Shown here piece by piece: positions 1 to 7,948 of a stretch of DNA of 64,000 bases (within the stretch, counting starts at the first letter, position 1; each line of letters starts with the position of its first letter). Both the position numbers and the translations under genes were made by a program. The notes below the pieces were generated by a model, which saw only the letters and a list, made by a program, of their open reading frames with translations, did not search any database and was not told the origin of the DNA. This DNA comes from Microbacterium sp. SORGH_AS_0888 (GTDB lineage Bacteria > Actinomycetota > Actinomycetes > Actinomycetales > Microbacteriaceae): the NCBI RefSeq assembly GCF_030818905.1, contig NZ_JAUTAZ010000001.1, positions 186,001-250,000 on the forward strand, in the 5' to 3' direction.

Positions 1-1
1 G

Positions 2-397
2 GGGGCTCTCCGGCAGGAGGAGCTGGGCGCGATCGCGTTCACCCCCCTCGCGCAGGGACTCCTGACCGACAAGTACCTCGGCGACGGCCGCGGGCGCCGT
101 GCCCAGCCGCGTCCGCTGCCCGACAAGGCGTTGTCCCACGGCTCGATCGCGGCCCTTCGCAATCTGAACGCGATCGCCAAGGAACGGGGTCAGACGCTCG
201 CGCAGATGGCGATCCAGTGGGTGCTCCGGGACCCGATCGTCGCGTCCGCGTTGCTGGGAGCCTCGAGCGTCGAGCAGCTCGACGAGAACATCGCCGCTCT
301 CGACGGGCCCGCGTTCGACACGGAGGAGCTGCAGCTGATCGATTCCATCTCGGCGGGGATCGACGTCGACCTGTGGTCGGTGTCGTCGAGACTGTGA
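2..397 (+). CDS. Aldo/keto reductase, C-terminal part (truncated by window edge)
   Basis: Only the last 131 residues are present; the frame is open from the left edge. The segment [13 protein letters not shown] and the following [17 protein letters not shown] are typical of the C-terminal half of NADPH-dependent aldo/keto reductases of the YghZ (L-glyceraldehyde-3-phosphate reductase) type, where they help bind the cofactor on the TIM barrel. The nucleotide-binding stretch is present, but the Asp-Tyr-Lys-His catalytic residues lie upstream of the window, so substrate cannot be judged. Its TGA stop overlaps the GTG start of ispE, suggesting translational coupling. Confidence 0.85.
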   Translation, partial: GALRQEELGAIAFTPLAQGLLTDKYLGDGRGRRAQPRPLPDKALSHGSIAALRNLNAIAKERGQTLAQMAIQWVLRDPIVASALLGASSVEQLDENIAALDGPAFDTEELQLIDSISAGIDVDLWSVSSRL

Positions 398-1326
398 GCC
401 TGTCCGCCGACTCCGCCCGGGTGCACGTGCGTGCGCCCGGGAAGATCAACGTCTTCCTCGAGGTCGGGGAGGTCCAGGAGGACGGCTATCACGACGTGGC
501 CTCCGCCTATCAGGCGGTGTCCGTGTTCGAGGACGTGTGGGCCACGACCGCCGACGAGATCACGATCGCCGTCAGCGGCACCGTCGATCTCGCACAGGTT
601 CCGCAGGACGACCGCAACCTCGCGGTCCGGGCGGCGCGGCTGCTCGCCCAGGAGGCCGGCTGGCGCGGCGGTGTGCACCTCGACATCCGCAAGGGTGTCC
701 CGGTCGCCGGCGGCATGGGGGGCGGTTCGGCCGATGCCGCTGCGGCTCTCGTCGCCTGCGACGCGCTGTGGGGGACCGGACTGAGCGTGCACGAGCTCCA
801 CGAGCTCGGAGCGCGGCTGGGCGCCGACGTCCCGTTCGCGCTGATGGGCGGGACGGCGGTGGGCATGGGGCGTGGCGACGAGCTGAGCCCCGCTCTCGCT
901 CGCGGCCGGTTCGACTGGGTCCTCGTGACGCATGCCTTCGGGCTGTCGACCCCCGAGGTCTACGCCGCGCTCGACGCGCACCGGAGCCGGTACGCCCTCG
1001 ACATCGCTCCGCCGCGCCGTCGGCCGGTCGTCGAGGCCGACGTCCTGCATGCGTTGCGGGCGGGGGATGCCGCCATGCTCGCCGAGGCGGCGCGCAACGA
1101 CCTGCAGGTCGCGGCGCTCGCCCTCCGTCCCGAGCTTGCGACCGTTCTCGCCGAGGGGGAGCGGGCGGGAGCGCTCGCCGGCATCGTCTCCGGCTCGGGA
1201 CCCACGCTCGCCTTCCTCGCCGCGGATCGGGAGGCGGCGATCGAGCTGCAGGTCCTGCTCTCGGCGGCGGGGCATACGGCGCTTCACGTGCACGGGCCGG
1301 TTCCGGGAGCCCGCATCGTCGACTGA
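394..1326 (+). CDS. ispE: 4-diphosphocytidyl-2-C-methyl-D-erythritol kinase
   Basis: A cytosolic GHMP kinase that phosphorylates the 2-hydroxyl of CDP-methylerythritol in the MEP (non-mevalonate) isoprenoid pathway. The 310-residue length is normal. The N-terminal APGKINVFL motif (about residues 14-22) carries the conserved Lys and Asn, the glycine-rich ATP loop [17 protein letters not shown] lies near residues 103-119, and LGADVPF near 142-148 holds the catalytic Asp. The GTG at 394 is chosen because it gives the family's usual N-terminus and overlaps the preceding stop as GTGA. The frame is open farther upstream but that part is antiparallel to nothing conserved and lies inside the reductase gene. 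Confidence 0.96.
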   Translation: MSLSADSARVHVRAPGKINVFLEVGEVQEDGYHDVASAYQAVSVFEDVWATTADEITIAVSGTVDLAQVPQDDRNLAVRAARLLAQEAGWRGGVHLDIRKGVPVAGGMGGGSADAAAALVACDALWGTGLSVHELHELGARLGADVPFALMGGTAVGMGRGDELSPALARGRFDWVLVTHAFGLSTPEVYAALDAHRSRYALDIAPPRRRPVVEADVLHALRAGDAAMLAEAARNDLQVAALALRPELATVLAEGERAGALAGIVSGSGPTLAFLAADREAAIELQVLLSAAGHTALHVHGPVPGARIVD

Positions 1327-1352
1327 CCACGCCGGAGGAAACGAGAGCTGAC

Positions 1353-2669
1353 ATGGCCGACCACGATCTGATCACGACCCACACGGATGCACCGGTGGAC
1401 GCGGAGTCCGCCGCGCGGCTGCAACGGGGCGGGCTCGAGCTGCGCCGCTACGCGCACGAGGGCGAGGAGTTCACCGGCTGGTACGAGGCCGTGTCGCGCG
1501 GTTTCCTCGAGGCGGCACAGACCTCTGCGCAGGTGGAGGCGGCGCGCGAGCCCCTGGCGTCCCGCCGCCTCGTCGGGGTGGCCGACCCCTCCGGTCCCGC
1601 TCCGGCGTGGCCGGTCGCGACGGTCGCGAGCTGGGTCGCCGACCTCTCGATCCCGGGCGCGGTGATCCCGTCGTGCGCGATCAGCGATGTGACGGTCGCG
1701 CCGACCCATCACCGCCGCGGGATCGCGCGAGCACTCCTGGAGGGGGAGCTGCGCACGGCGGCGTCGCTCGGCGTCCCGTTCGCGTCGCTCACCGTCAGCG
1801 AGTCCACCCTGTACGGCCGCTACGGCTTCGGGCCGGCGGTGTCGGTGGCCACGATCGAGATCGATGTGAAACGCGCATCGTGGGCCGGTCCCGCGCCTGC
1901 CGGGCGGGTCGACTTCATCGCCCGCGAGACCTGGCGTGCGCTGGCGCCGGACGTGTTCGACCGTATCCGGGTGCACCGTCCGGGCGAGCTGGAGATGCCC
2001 GCGGGTCACTGGGACCGCTTCGCGGGCACCCGCGCCGATGCCGAGAAGCCGGAGCGACTGCGTGCCGTGCAGTACGCGGACGCCGCCGGCACGGTGCGCG
2101 GTCTCGCGCTCTACACGGTCACGGAGAACACGGAGGACGTGACCCGGGCGCGTGTCGAGATCGTCTCGCTGCTGGCCGACGGCGACGACGCCTACGCCGC
2201 GCTCTGGCGGTTCTTCGTCGAGCTGGATCTCGTGCAGATCGTGCACGCGGGCCAGCAGTCGATCGACGAGCCGGTGCTCTGGATGATCTCGGACCGGCGC
2301 GCGGCCACCGTGCGGCTGGTCGACCATCACTACGTGCGCATCATCGACGTGCCGGCCGTGCTTCAGGCGCGGAGGTACCGTCGACGCGGCCGGGTGCTGC
2401 TGGAGGTGACGGATCCGCTGGGGATCGCCGCGGGACGCTACGTCCTCACGGTCGACGACGACGGCACGGCGGTCGTCGCGCCGGCCGGGGCGCGGGCGAC
2501 GGCGACCGTCACGCTCGAGGCCGGGATCGACGCGCTGTCCGCTCTCGTCCTGGGCCAGGTGTCCGCGCGCACGCTCGCGGCGGGGGGCCGCCTGCGCACG
2601 AGCGATGCGGGCGCCGTCGCAGACCTCTTCGGGTGGGAGCCCTCGGCGCGGCTGAGCTACTGGTACTGA
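1353..2669 (+). CDS. Eis-like GNAT N-acetyltransferase
   Basis: 438 residues, the length of the Eis (enhanced intracellular survival) family, whose members are hexameric acetyl-CoA-dependent acetyltransferases that modify aminoglycosides, polyamines or protein lysines. The acetyl-CoA pyrophosphate loop VAPTHHRRGIARALLEGEL is clear in the N-terminal GNAT domain (about residue 114). A second GNAT-like domain follows, and the C-terminal 100 residues look like the sterol-carrier-protein-like domain of Eis. The ATG follows a GGAGG at 1334. It sits 26 bases after ispE and may be cotranscribed. The real substrate is unknown; resistance to aminoglycosides is possible by family but not shown. Confidence 0.88.
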   Translation: MADHDLITTHTDAPVDAESAARLQRGGLELRRYAHEGEEFTGWYEAVSRGFLEAAQTSAQVEAAREPLASRRLVGVADPSGPAPAWPVATVASWVADLSIPGAVIPSCAISDVTVAPTHHRRGIARALLEGELRTAASLGVPFASLTVSESTLYGRYGFGPAVSVATIEIDVKRASWAGPAPAGRVDFIARETWRALAPDVFDRIRVHRPGELEMPAGHWDRFAGTRADAEKPERLRAVQYADAAGTVRGLALYTVTENTEDVTRARVEIVSLLADGDDAYAALWRFFVELDLVQIVHAGQQSIDEPVLWMISDRRAATVRLVDHHYVRIIDVPAVLQARRYRRRGRVLLEVTDPLGIAAGRYVLTVDDDGTAVVAPAGARATATVTLEAGIDALSALVLGQVSARTLAAGGRLRTSDAGAVADLFGWEPSARLSYWY

Positions 2670-2713
2670 CCCGCGTCGGATCGGCGGACACGAAGCGGCT
2701 GCCTCCGCACGAG

Positions 2714-2729
2714 TGGAACAAATGTTCGA
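2714..2729. promoter_or_regulatory. Candidate LexA (SOS) box
   Basis: The 16 bases TGGAACAAATGTTCGA match the actinobacterial LexA box TCGAAC-N4-GTTCGA at 11 of 12 fixed positions and contain the perfect core GAAC-N4-GTTC. It lies 32 bases before the ATG of the GNAT gene at 2762 and overlaps a possible -35 (TTCGAA at 2725-2730), 18 bases from a GAGACT -10 candidate at 2749-2754. Confidence 0.6.
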
Positions 2730-2761
2730 AACGGGTCAAGGCCTGTGGGAGACTGATCGCC

Positions 2762-3304
2762 ATGAGATTCGTCCACGACCTCGGGGGCGGCTACGCGCTC
2801 GCATTGCGCACGCCCGACACGGTCGCCGAGATGCATCGGCTCACCCTCAAGAACCTCGACCGACTGCGTGAGTGGGAGCCGTGGGCGCAGGGCGAGCAGT
2901 CACTCGAGGCCACGGCGTCCTTCACCGGCATGCAGCTGGAGCGCTTCGCGGCGGGCACGCTCCTGCCGACCGCGATCGCCCGGGACGGTGTGCTCATCGG
3001 GTCGGCGTCGCTGCGTCTCGACTCCTACCTGGGCACTGCGGAGCTGGGCTACTGGATCGACGAGGAGGAGCAGGGCAAGGGCGTCGTGTTCCGCGCGTGC
3101 ACCGCCCTGCTCGACCACGCCCGCGAGGCCGGCGCGGCCCGCGTCGAGATCCGCACGGCCGTCGCGAACGTGCGCAGCCGTCGCCTCGCCGAACGCCTCG
3201 GCTTCATCCACGAGGGAACGCTGCGCGCGGCGCTGCCGATCGGCGAGACGCGCCTCGACGTCGCGCTCTACGGCCTCGTGGCTAAGCACGACGACGTCTT
3301 CTGA
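2762..3304 (+). CDS. GNAT family N-acetyltransferase (RimJ/RimL-like)
   Basis: 180 residues, single GNAT domain of the RimJ/RimL/SpeG-like group that acetylates protein N-termini or small amines with acetyl-CoA. ELGYWIDEEEQGKGV (about residue 95) is the hallmark beta4-alpha3 acetyl-CoA loop, and the C-terminal RLAERLGFIHEGTLR is the usual end of the fold. There is no clear Shine-Dalgarno; a GAGACT hexamer 7 bases before the ATG suggests a leaderless transcript, with a LexA-like box just upstream. If that box works, the gene would be induced by DNA damage. The substrate cannot be told from sequence. Confidence 0.85.
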   Translation: MRFVHDLGGGYALALRTPDTVAEMHRLTLKNLDRLREWEPWAQGEQSLEATASFTGMQLERFAAGTLLPTAIARDGVLIGSASLRLDSYLGTAELGYWIDEEEQGKGVVFRACTALLDHAREAGAARVEIRTAVANVRSRRLAERLGFIHEGTLRAALPIGETRLDVALYGLVAKHDDVF

Positions 3305-3337
3305 CGCAATCCCCGCCCCGGTGTCGGCGGGTGCCGG

Positions 3338-3343
3338 TAACGT
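3338..3343 (+). promoter_or_regulatory. Candidate -10 of a leaderless transcript
   Basis: TAACGT lies 7 bases before the ATG of the DUF427 gene, with no Shine-Dalgarno between; spacing fits transcription starting at or next to the start codon. Confidence 0.45.
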
Positions 3344-3350
3344 TCCCCCC

Positions 3351-3653
3351 ATGAGAGCACGTTTGGGTGAGGTCGTCCTCGCCGAGGCGCCGGAGGGCGA
3401 CCTCGTCCGCATCGAGGGCAACTGGTACTTTCCTCCCGCGAGTGTCGCCGACGGCGTGCTCGTCGAGAGCCCGACCCCCTACACCTGTCCGTGGAAGGGG
3501 GAGTGCCAGTACTACACCGTCGTCGCCGACGGCCGGGAGCTCGCCGACCGTGCCTGGGCGTATCCGCACCCGTACCCCACCGCGATCGAGCGTGTGGGCA
3601 CCGACTTCTCCGGCTACGTCGCGTTCTGGAAAGAAGTCGAGGTCGGGGACTGA
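3351..3653 (+). CDS. DUF427 domain protein
   Basis: 100 residues, a single DUF427 domain. The family signature is visible as TPYTCPWKGECQYYTV in the middle and AWAYPHPYPTA toward the C-terminus. DUF427 proteins are small soluble beta-rich proteins of unknown biochemical function, widespread in Actinomycetota. The start is fixed by the leaderless-type -10 seven bases upstream and by the family's usual N-terminus. It lies between a GNAT gene and the OpuC-type importer but has its own promoter, so no functional link is claimed. Confidence 0.85.
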   Translation: MRARLGEVVLAEAPEGDLVRIEGNWYFPPASVADGVLVESPTPYTCPWKGECQYYTVVADGRELADRAWAYPHPYPTAIERVGTDFSGYVAFWKEVEVGD

Positions 3654-3672
3654 GCGGGCGGGGACCCGGGCG

Positions 3673-4494
3673 ATGATCGAGTTCTCGAGCGTCACCAAAC
3701 GCTTTCCCGACGGCACGACCGCGGTCGACGACTTCAGCCTCGTCGTGCCCTCGCATAAGACGACCGTCTTCGTCGGCTCGTCCGGCTGTGGGAAGACGAC
3801 GCTGCTGCGGATGGTCAACCGCATGGTCGAGCCGACCTCCGGGAGCATCCGGATCGATGACCAGGACGTCTCCGCGGAGCCCGCTGTCGCGTTGCGGCGT
3901 CGCATCGGGTACGTCATGCAGAACGCCGGACTCCTGCCGCACTTCACCGTGGCCGACAACATCGCCACGGTGCCGCGCCTCACGGGCAGCACGCGCAGGG
4001 CGGCGCGCACGCGTGCGCTCGAGCTCATGGATGTCGTCGGCCTCGACCGCGCCATGGCCGACCGCTACCCGAGTCAGCTCTCGGGTGGTCAGCAGCAGCG
4101 CGTCGGGGTCGCTCGCGGGCTCGCCGCGGACCCCAACATCCTGCTCATGGACGAGCCGTTCGGCGCGGTCGACCCGATCGTGCGCGCCGAGCTCCAGCAG
4201 GAGCTGATCCGACTGCAGCGCGAGCTCGACAAGACCGTGGTTTTCGTCACACACGACATCGACGAGGCCTTCCTCCTCGGCGACCAGGTGGTGATCCTCG
4301 CGGCCGGTGCGCAGAAGCTGCAGGTCGGCACGCCGAGCGAGATCATCGAAGCTCCGGCCGACGAGTTCGTCGCCGCCTTCATCGGCGTCGAGCGCGGGCG
4401 TCGTGCGCTGCGCGTCAAGCACACCGAGCGCGGGGCGGTCCTCATCGACAGCGAGGGGCGCGCGCAGGGAACGCTCGTCGGGGACGGCACCTGA
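3673..4494 (+). CDS. Osmoprotectant ABC importer, ATPase subunit (OpuCA/ProV-like)
   Basis: 273-residue ABC ATPase that energises uptake of quaternary amines such as glycine betaine, carnitine or choline. Walker A GSSGCGKTT (about residues 36-44), Q-loop MQNAGLL, signature LSGGQQQR and Walker B ILLMDEPF are all intact, followed by the H-loop THDIDEA. Unlike OpuCA of Bacillus or Listeria it ends about 35 residues after the ATPase core and lacks the tandem CBS domains that sense ionic strength, so osmotic gating, if any, must work differently. First gene of a four-gene operon; its stop is one base from the next ATG. Confidence 0.93.
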   Translation: MIEFSSVTKRFPDGTTAVDDFSLVVPSHKTTVFVGSSGCGKTTLLRMVNRMVEPTSGSIRIDDQDVSAEPAVALRRRIGYVMQNAGLLPHFTVADNIATVPRLTGSTRRAARTRALELMDVVGLDRAMADRYPSQLSGGQQQRVGVARGLAADPNILLMDEPFGAVDPIVRAELQQELIRLQRELDKTVVFVTHDIDEAFLLGDQVVILAAGAQKLQVGTPSEIIEAPADEFVAAFIGVERGRRALRVKHTERGAVLIDSEGRAQGTLVGDGT

Positions 4495-4495
4495 G

Positions 4496-5182
4496 ATGTC
4501 CTGGGTCGCCGACAACCTCGAGCTGATCTGGTCGCTGCTGCTGGTGCACCTGCGGCAGAGCGCGATCGCCATCGTGGTCGGCTTCGTGATCTCGATCCCG
4601 CTCGGCTGGGTCGCCTGGCGCTACCGGCTGCTGCGCGGATGGGTCATCACGCTCACGGGGCTCCTGTACACGATCCCCTCTCTTGCGCTGCTCATGATCC
4701 TTCCCGCCGTCCTCGGCTATTCGGCGATCAGCGAGACCAACCTGATCGTCGCCCTCACCATCTATGCCGTCGCGATCATGGTCCGCGCCGTCACCGACGG
4801 TCTCGACTCGGTCGACCCCGCGATCCGCCAGGCCGCGACCGCCGTCGGCTACGGCGCCGCGCGCCGGTTCTGGGCCGTCGACTTCCCGCTCGCCGGCCCC
4901 GTCGTGCTCGCCGGGCTCCGCGTCACCGCGGTGAGCACCATCTCGCTCGCGACGGTCGGCATCCTGGTCGGAGTCACCAATCTCGGCTACCTCTTCACGA
5001 ACGGACTGCAGCGCCGCATCATCCCCGAGGTGCTCTCGGGCGTGGTCGCGGTCGTGATCGTCGCGCTCGTGATCGACCTGCTTCTCATGTTCGCCGGCCG
5101 ACTGCTCATGCCGTGGACCCGCGCGACGAGGGTGCGCCGGGCGCGCCGTCCCGCCCTGCAGCCGGCGGGAGCACCCGCATGA
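4496..5182 (+). CDS. Osmoprotectant ABC importer, permease subunit 1
   Basis: 228-residue inner-membrane permease of the OpuCB/OpuCD (BPD_transp_1) family with about six hydrophobic helices. The EAA-loop that contacts the ATPase is seen around DGLDSVDPAIRQAATAVGYG (about residues 102-121). It begins one base after the ATPase stop and its own stop overlaps the next permease (ATGA), so the two permeases are translationally coupled and probably form a heterodimer. The C-terminal tail after the last helix is Arg-rich and cytoplasmic. Confidence 0.92.
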   Translation: MSWVADNLELIWSLLLVHLRQSAIAIVVGFVISIPLGWVAWRYRLLRGWVITLTGLLYTIPSLALLMILPAVLGYSAISETNLIVALTIYAVAIMVRAVTDGLDSVDPAIRQAATAVGYGAARRFWAVDFPLAGPVVLAGLRVTAVSTISLATVGILVGVTNLGYLFTNGLQRRIIPEVLSGVVAVVIVALVIDLLLMFAGRLLMPWTRATRVRRARRPALQPAGAPA

Positions 5183-5904
5183 GCCTTTTCCTCGACGCGA
5201 TCGCGTGGATCTTCGCCCCGCGGCAGTGGCAGGGCTCGGGCACCCTCGGCGAGCTCCTGCTGCAGCACCTCGCATACTCGGCCGCCTCGGTGGCGATCGC
5301 GGTCGTCATCGCCGTTCCCCTCGGCTGGGCCATCGGCCACACCGGCAAGGGGCGCGAGGTCGCCGTGGCCGTGGCCGGTGTGGCGCGTGCCGTGCCGTCG
5401 TTCGGACTCCTGCTCCTGCTCGTCCTGCTGATGGGCGTCCTGCGCAAGCCGGAAGCGGCCGTCATCACGTTCGTGCTGCTCGCGATCCCGTCGCTGCTCG
5501 CGGGCGCCTACTCCGGCCTCGAGGCGATCGATCGCCGCGTCATCGATGCGGCGCGAGCCGTCGGCATGACGCAGTGGCAGATCCTCTGGCGTGTCGAGGT
5601 CCCGCTCGGCCTCCCGCTGCTCATCGGCGGTCTCCGTTCGGCCGTCCTGCAGGTCGTCGCGACCGTCACGATCGCCGCCTACATCGGGCTCGGCGGTCTC
5701 GGACAGCCCATCATCGCCGGCCTGAACCTTCGCAGCTTCGACCAGGTGCTCGGCGGCGCGATCCTCGTCGCGCTGCTCGCGCTGCTGCTCGATGCACTCC
5801 TCGCGCTCGCTCAGCGCGCGGCCGTGCCGACCGGGCTTCGTGCCGGCCGCGCGGACCGCGGCGCGTCCGCCCGCCGGCGCACGGTGCCGGCGACGTCTTC
5901 CTGA
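5179..5904 (+). CDS. Osmoprotectant ABC importer, permease subunit 2
   Basis: 241-residue second permease of the same importer. The EAA-loop equivalent is EAIDRRVIDAARAVGMTQWQ (about residues 115-134), followed by the conserved GGLRSAVLQVVATVTIAAYIG helix region. About six membrane helices are predicted by hydrophobicity. The start overlaps the preceding stop as ATGA. The last 25 residues are a basic, low-complexity tail. The substrate-binding lipoprotein gene follows 32 bases downstream. Confidence 0.92.
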   Translation: MSLFLDAIAWIFAPRQWQGSGTLGELLLQHLAYSAASVAIAVVIAVPLGWAIGHTGKGREVAVAVAGVARAVPSFGLLLLLVLLMGVLRKPEAAVITFVLLAIPSLLAGAYSGLEAIDRRVIDAARAVGMTQWQILWRVEVPLGLPLLIGGLRSAVLQVVATVTIAAYIGLGGLGQPIIAGLNLRSFDQVLGGAILVALLALLLDALLALAQRAAVPTGLRAGRADRGASARRRTVPATSS

Positions 5905-5936
5905 CCCTGCTCCACCCCACCAGAGAGGCAACCCCC

Positions 5937-6845
5937 ATGTCCACAGCACGCACCAAGATCGCGGCGGCAGCCGTCGCGGCCGCGGGCCTCGCGCTTTCGC
6001 TCGTCGGCTGCGCATCCAGCAACCCGCTCGACTCCGGCACCGGCGCGTCGGCCGGGTCGGGCACGATCGTCGTCGGCTCGCAGGCCTACGCGTCCAACGA
6101 GGTCATCGCCGAGATCTACGCGCAGGCGCTCGAAGGCGCCGGGTTCACGGTCACGCGCACGTTCAACATCGGCGCGCGCGACGCCTACATGCCGCAGATC
6201 GAGAGCGGCGCGATCACCGTGTTCCCCGAGTACACGGGCAACCTGCTGCAGTTCTTCGACAAGGACACGACGGCTCGTTCCTCGGATGACGTCTACGCCG
6301 CGCTGAAGACGGCGCTCCCGAGCAACCTCACCGTGCTCGACCAGGCGACCGCGACCGACCAGGACTCGTACACGGTGACCAAGGCGTTCGCTGACCAGTA
6401 CAAGCTCAGCTCGATCTCCGACCTCGCGAACGTGACGGTGCCGCTCACGCTCGGCGGCCCGCCGGAGCTCGCCGATCGCCCGTACGGTCCGACGGGGCTC
6501 AAGAGCACGTACGGCATCGACGTGACGTTCACCGCGACCGGCGACACGACGGTCGACGACCTGATCGCCGGCAACGTCAACGTCGCGAACGTCTTCACCG
6601 CCGACCCGCGGATCCAGACCGACTCGCTCGTCGTGCTGAAGGACCCGAAGGCTCTGTTCCTGGCGTCCAACGTGGTGCCGCTCGTGAACAAGGACGTCGC
6701 ACCGCAGATCGCGGACACGATCAACGCCGTGAGCGCCAAGCTCACCCCGGAGGCGCTCGTCGCGCTCAACGTGCAGAACACGGTCGACCAGAAGTCGGCT
6801 GCCGACATCGCGAAGGCCTGGCTGAGCGAGAATGGTCTGAACTGA
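5937..6845 (+). CDS. Osmoprotectant ABC importer, substrate-binding lipoprotein (OpuCC-like)
   Basis: 302-residue extracytoplasmic binding protein (OpuAC family) anchored by a lipid. The N-terminus is a lipoprotein signal with lipobox LVGC, Cys25 being the acylated residue, followed by a Ser/Gly-rich linker. The mature start TIVVGSQAYASNEVIAEIYA is typical of glycine betaine/choline-type binders, as is the GPTGLKSTYGIDV region. Exact ligand (betaine, choline, carnitine, ectoine-like) cannot be read from sequence. It ends the operon and is followed by a strong hairpin at 6863-6890. Confidence 0.93.
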   Translation: MSTARTKIAAAAVAAAGLALSLVGCASSNPLDSGTGASAGSGTIVVGSQAYASNEVIAEIYAQALEGAGFTVTRTFNIGARDAYMPQIESGAITVFPEYTGNLLQFFDKDTTARSSDDVYAALKTALPSNLTVLDQATATDQDSYTVTKAFADQYKLSSISDLANVTVPLTLGGPPELADRPYGPTGLKSTYGIDVTFTATGDTTVDDLIAGNVNVANVFTADPRIQTDSLVVLKDPKALFLASNVVPLVNKDVAPQIADTINAVSAKLTPEALVALNVQNTVDQKSAADIAKAWLSENGLN

Positions 6846-6862
6846 TCTGAACCGCAGCGAAC

Positions 6863-6890
6863 GGGCCCCGGTGCGGATGCGCCGGGGCCC
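6863..6890 (+). terminator. Terminator hairpin after the OpuC-type operon
   Basis: Perfect 9-bp inverted repeat GGGCCCCGG / CCGGGGCCC around a 10-base loop, 17 bases after the stop codon. No T-tract follows, as is common in high-GC Actinomycetota. Confidence 0.65.
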
Positions 6891-6910
6891 ACTGCATGGA
6901 AAGGCGGCGC

Positions 6911-7939
6911 ATGCCCGACGACGGTGGGAAAGTGCCGGTCATCGCCCTCACGGGCAGTCTCGGCGCCGGCAAGACGAGCTTGCTGAACCACCTGTTGCGT
7001 GTGCCCGGCGCGCGGCTGGGCGTCGTGGTCAACGACTTCGGCGAGGTCAACGTCGACGCGGCGCTCGTGACGGGGCAGGTCGACGAGGCCGCGGCGATCT
7101 CCGGCGGGTGCGTGTGCTGCCTGCCCGACGCGGGCGGCCTCGACGGCGCCCTCGAGAAGCTGGCGCAGCCGCGCCTGCGGCTGGACGCGATCATCGTCGA
7201 GACCAGCGGCATCGCCGATCCGGTCGCGGTCGGGCGGCTCATCCGCTTCAGCGGGGTCGACCGGGTGCGCCTGGGCGGCATCGTCGAGGTGATCGACGCC
7301 GTGGAGCACTTCGACACGGTCGACACGCACGAGGCGCCCCCGCAGCGATACGCGGCGGCCACGCTCGTCGTGATCGGGAAGAGCGACCTTCTGGCCGGTG
7401 CGGAGCGCGATGAGCGGATCTCCCGTGTCGCAGAGCGGGTCCGGATGCGGAATCCGCGCGCCGAGATCGTCGTCGCCGCGCGGGGGCGCATCGACCCCGC
7501 CCTCGTGTTCGACGCGGCGAGCGCCGAAGAGCCCGAGGACGAGCTTCCCCTCGCCCGTCTCCTGCGCGACGAGCCGGGTGAGCACCATGATCATGCGCAT
7601 GCCCGCTCCGCATCGTTGCGTCTGACGGCGCCGGTCTCGCCGACCGCATTGGTCGATCTCCTCGAGAACCCGCCTCCCGGTGCCTACCGGATCAAGGGAC
7701 GCGTGCGGGTGCGCGGTCCGCGCTCGGAGCGGGGGTACCTGATCAACGTCGTGGGCCGGATGATCCACGTGGCGCCGCTCGCGGAGCCGCCCGGGGTGGG
7801 CGAGCTCGTGGCGATCGGCGCCGAGCTCGACGATCTCGCGGCGCAGCGACGGCTCGAGGCGCTTGCCGCCGTTCCCGCCGACGTGCCGGACGCGCCGGGT
7901 CTTCGTCGGCTGCAGCGGTACCGGCGTCTCAGCGACTGA
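6911..7939 (+). CDS. CobW/COG0523-family metallochaperone GTPase
   Basis: 342-residue P-loop GTPase. Walker A GSLGAGKTS lies at residues 15-23, the metal-binding GGCVCC (CxCC) motif at about residues 65-70, and the CobW C-terminal domain starts near TAPVSPTALVDLLENPP. A short His-containing stretch (EHHDHAHARS) separates the domains, fitting a metal-handling role. Family members deliver Zn, Co or other metals to client enzymes. The ATG at 6911 is preferred to the in-frame ATG at 6896 because AAAGG lies seven bases before it. No metalloregulator site was recognised, so the metal is unknown; a cobalt-related locus exists at the far end of the window but is not linked. Confidence 0.9.
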   Translation: MPDDGGKVPVIALTGSLGAGKTSLLNHLLRVPGARLGVVVNDFGEVNVDAALVTGQVDEAAAISGGCVCCLPDAGGLDGALEKLAQPRLRLDAIIVETSGIADPVAVGRLIRFSGVDRVRLGGIVEVIDAVEHFDTVDTHEAPPQRYAAATLVVIGKSDLLAGAERDERISRVAERVRMRNPRAEIVVAARGRIDPALVFDAASAEEPEDELPLARLLRDEPGEHHDHAHARSASLRLTAPVSPTALVDLLENPPPGAYRIKGRVRVRGPRSERGYLINVVGRMIHVAPLAEPPGVGELVAIGAELDDLAAQRRLEALAAVPADVPDAPGLRRLQRYRRLSD

Positions 7940-7948
7940 GCGCCGGCG

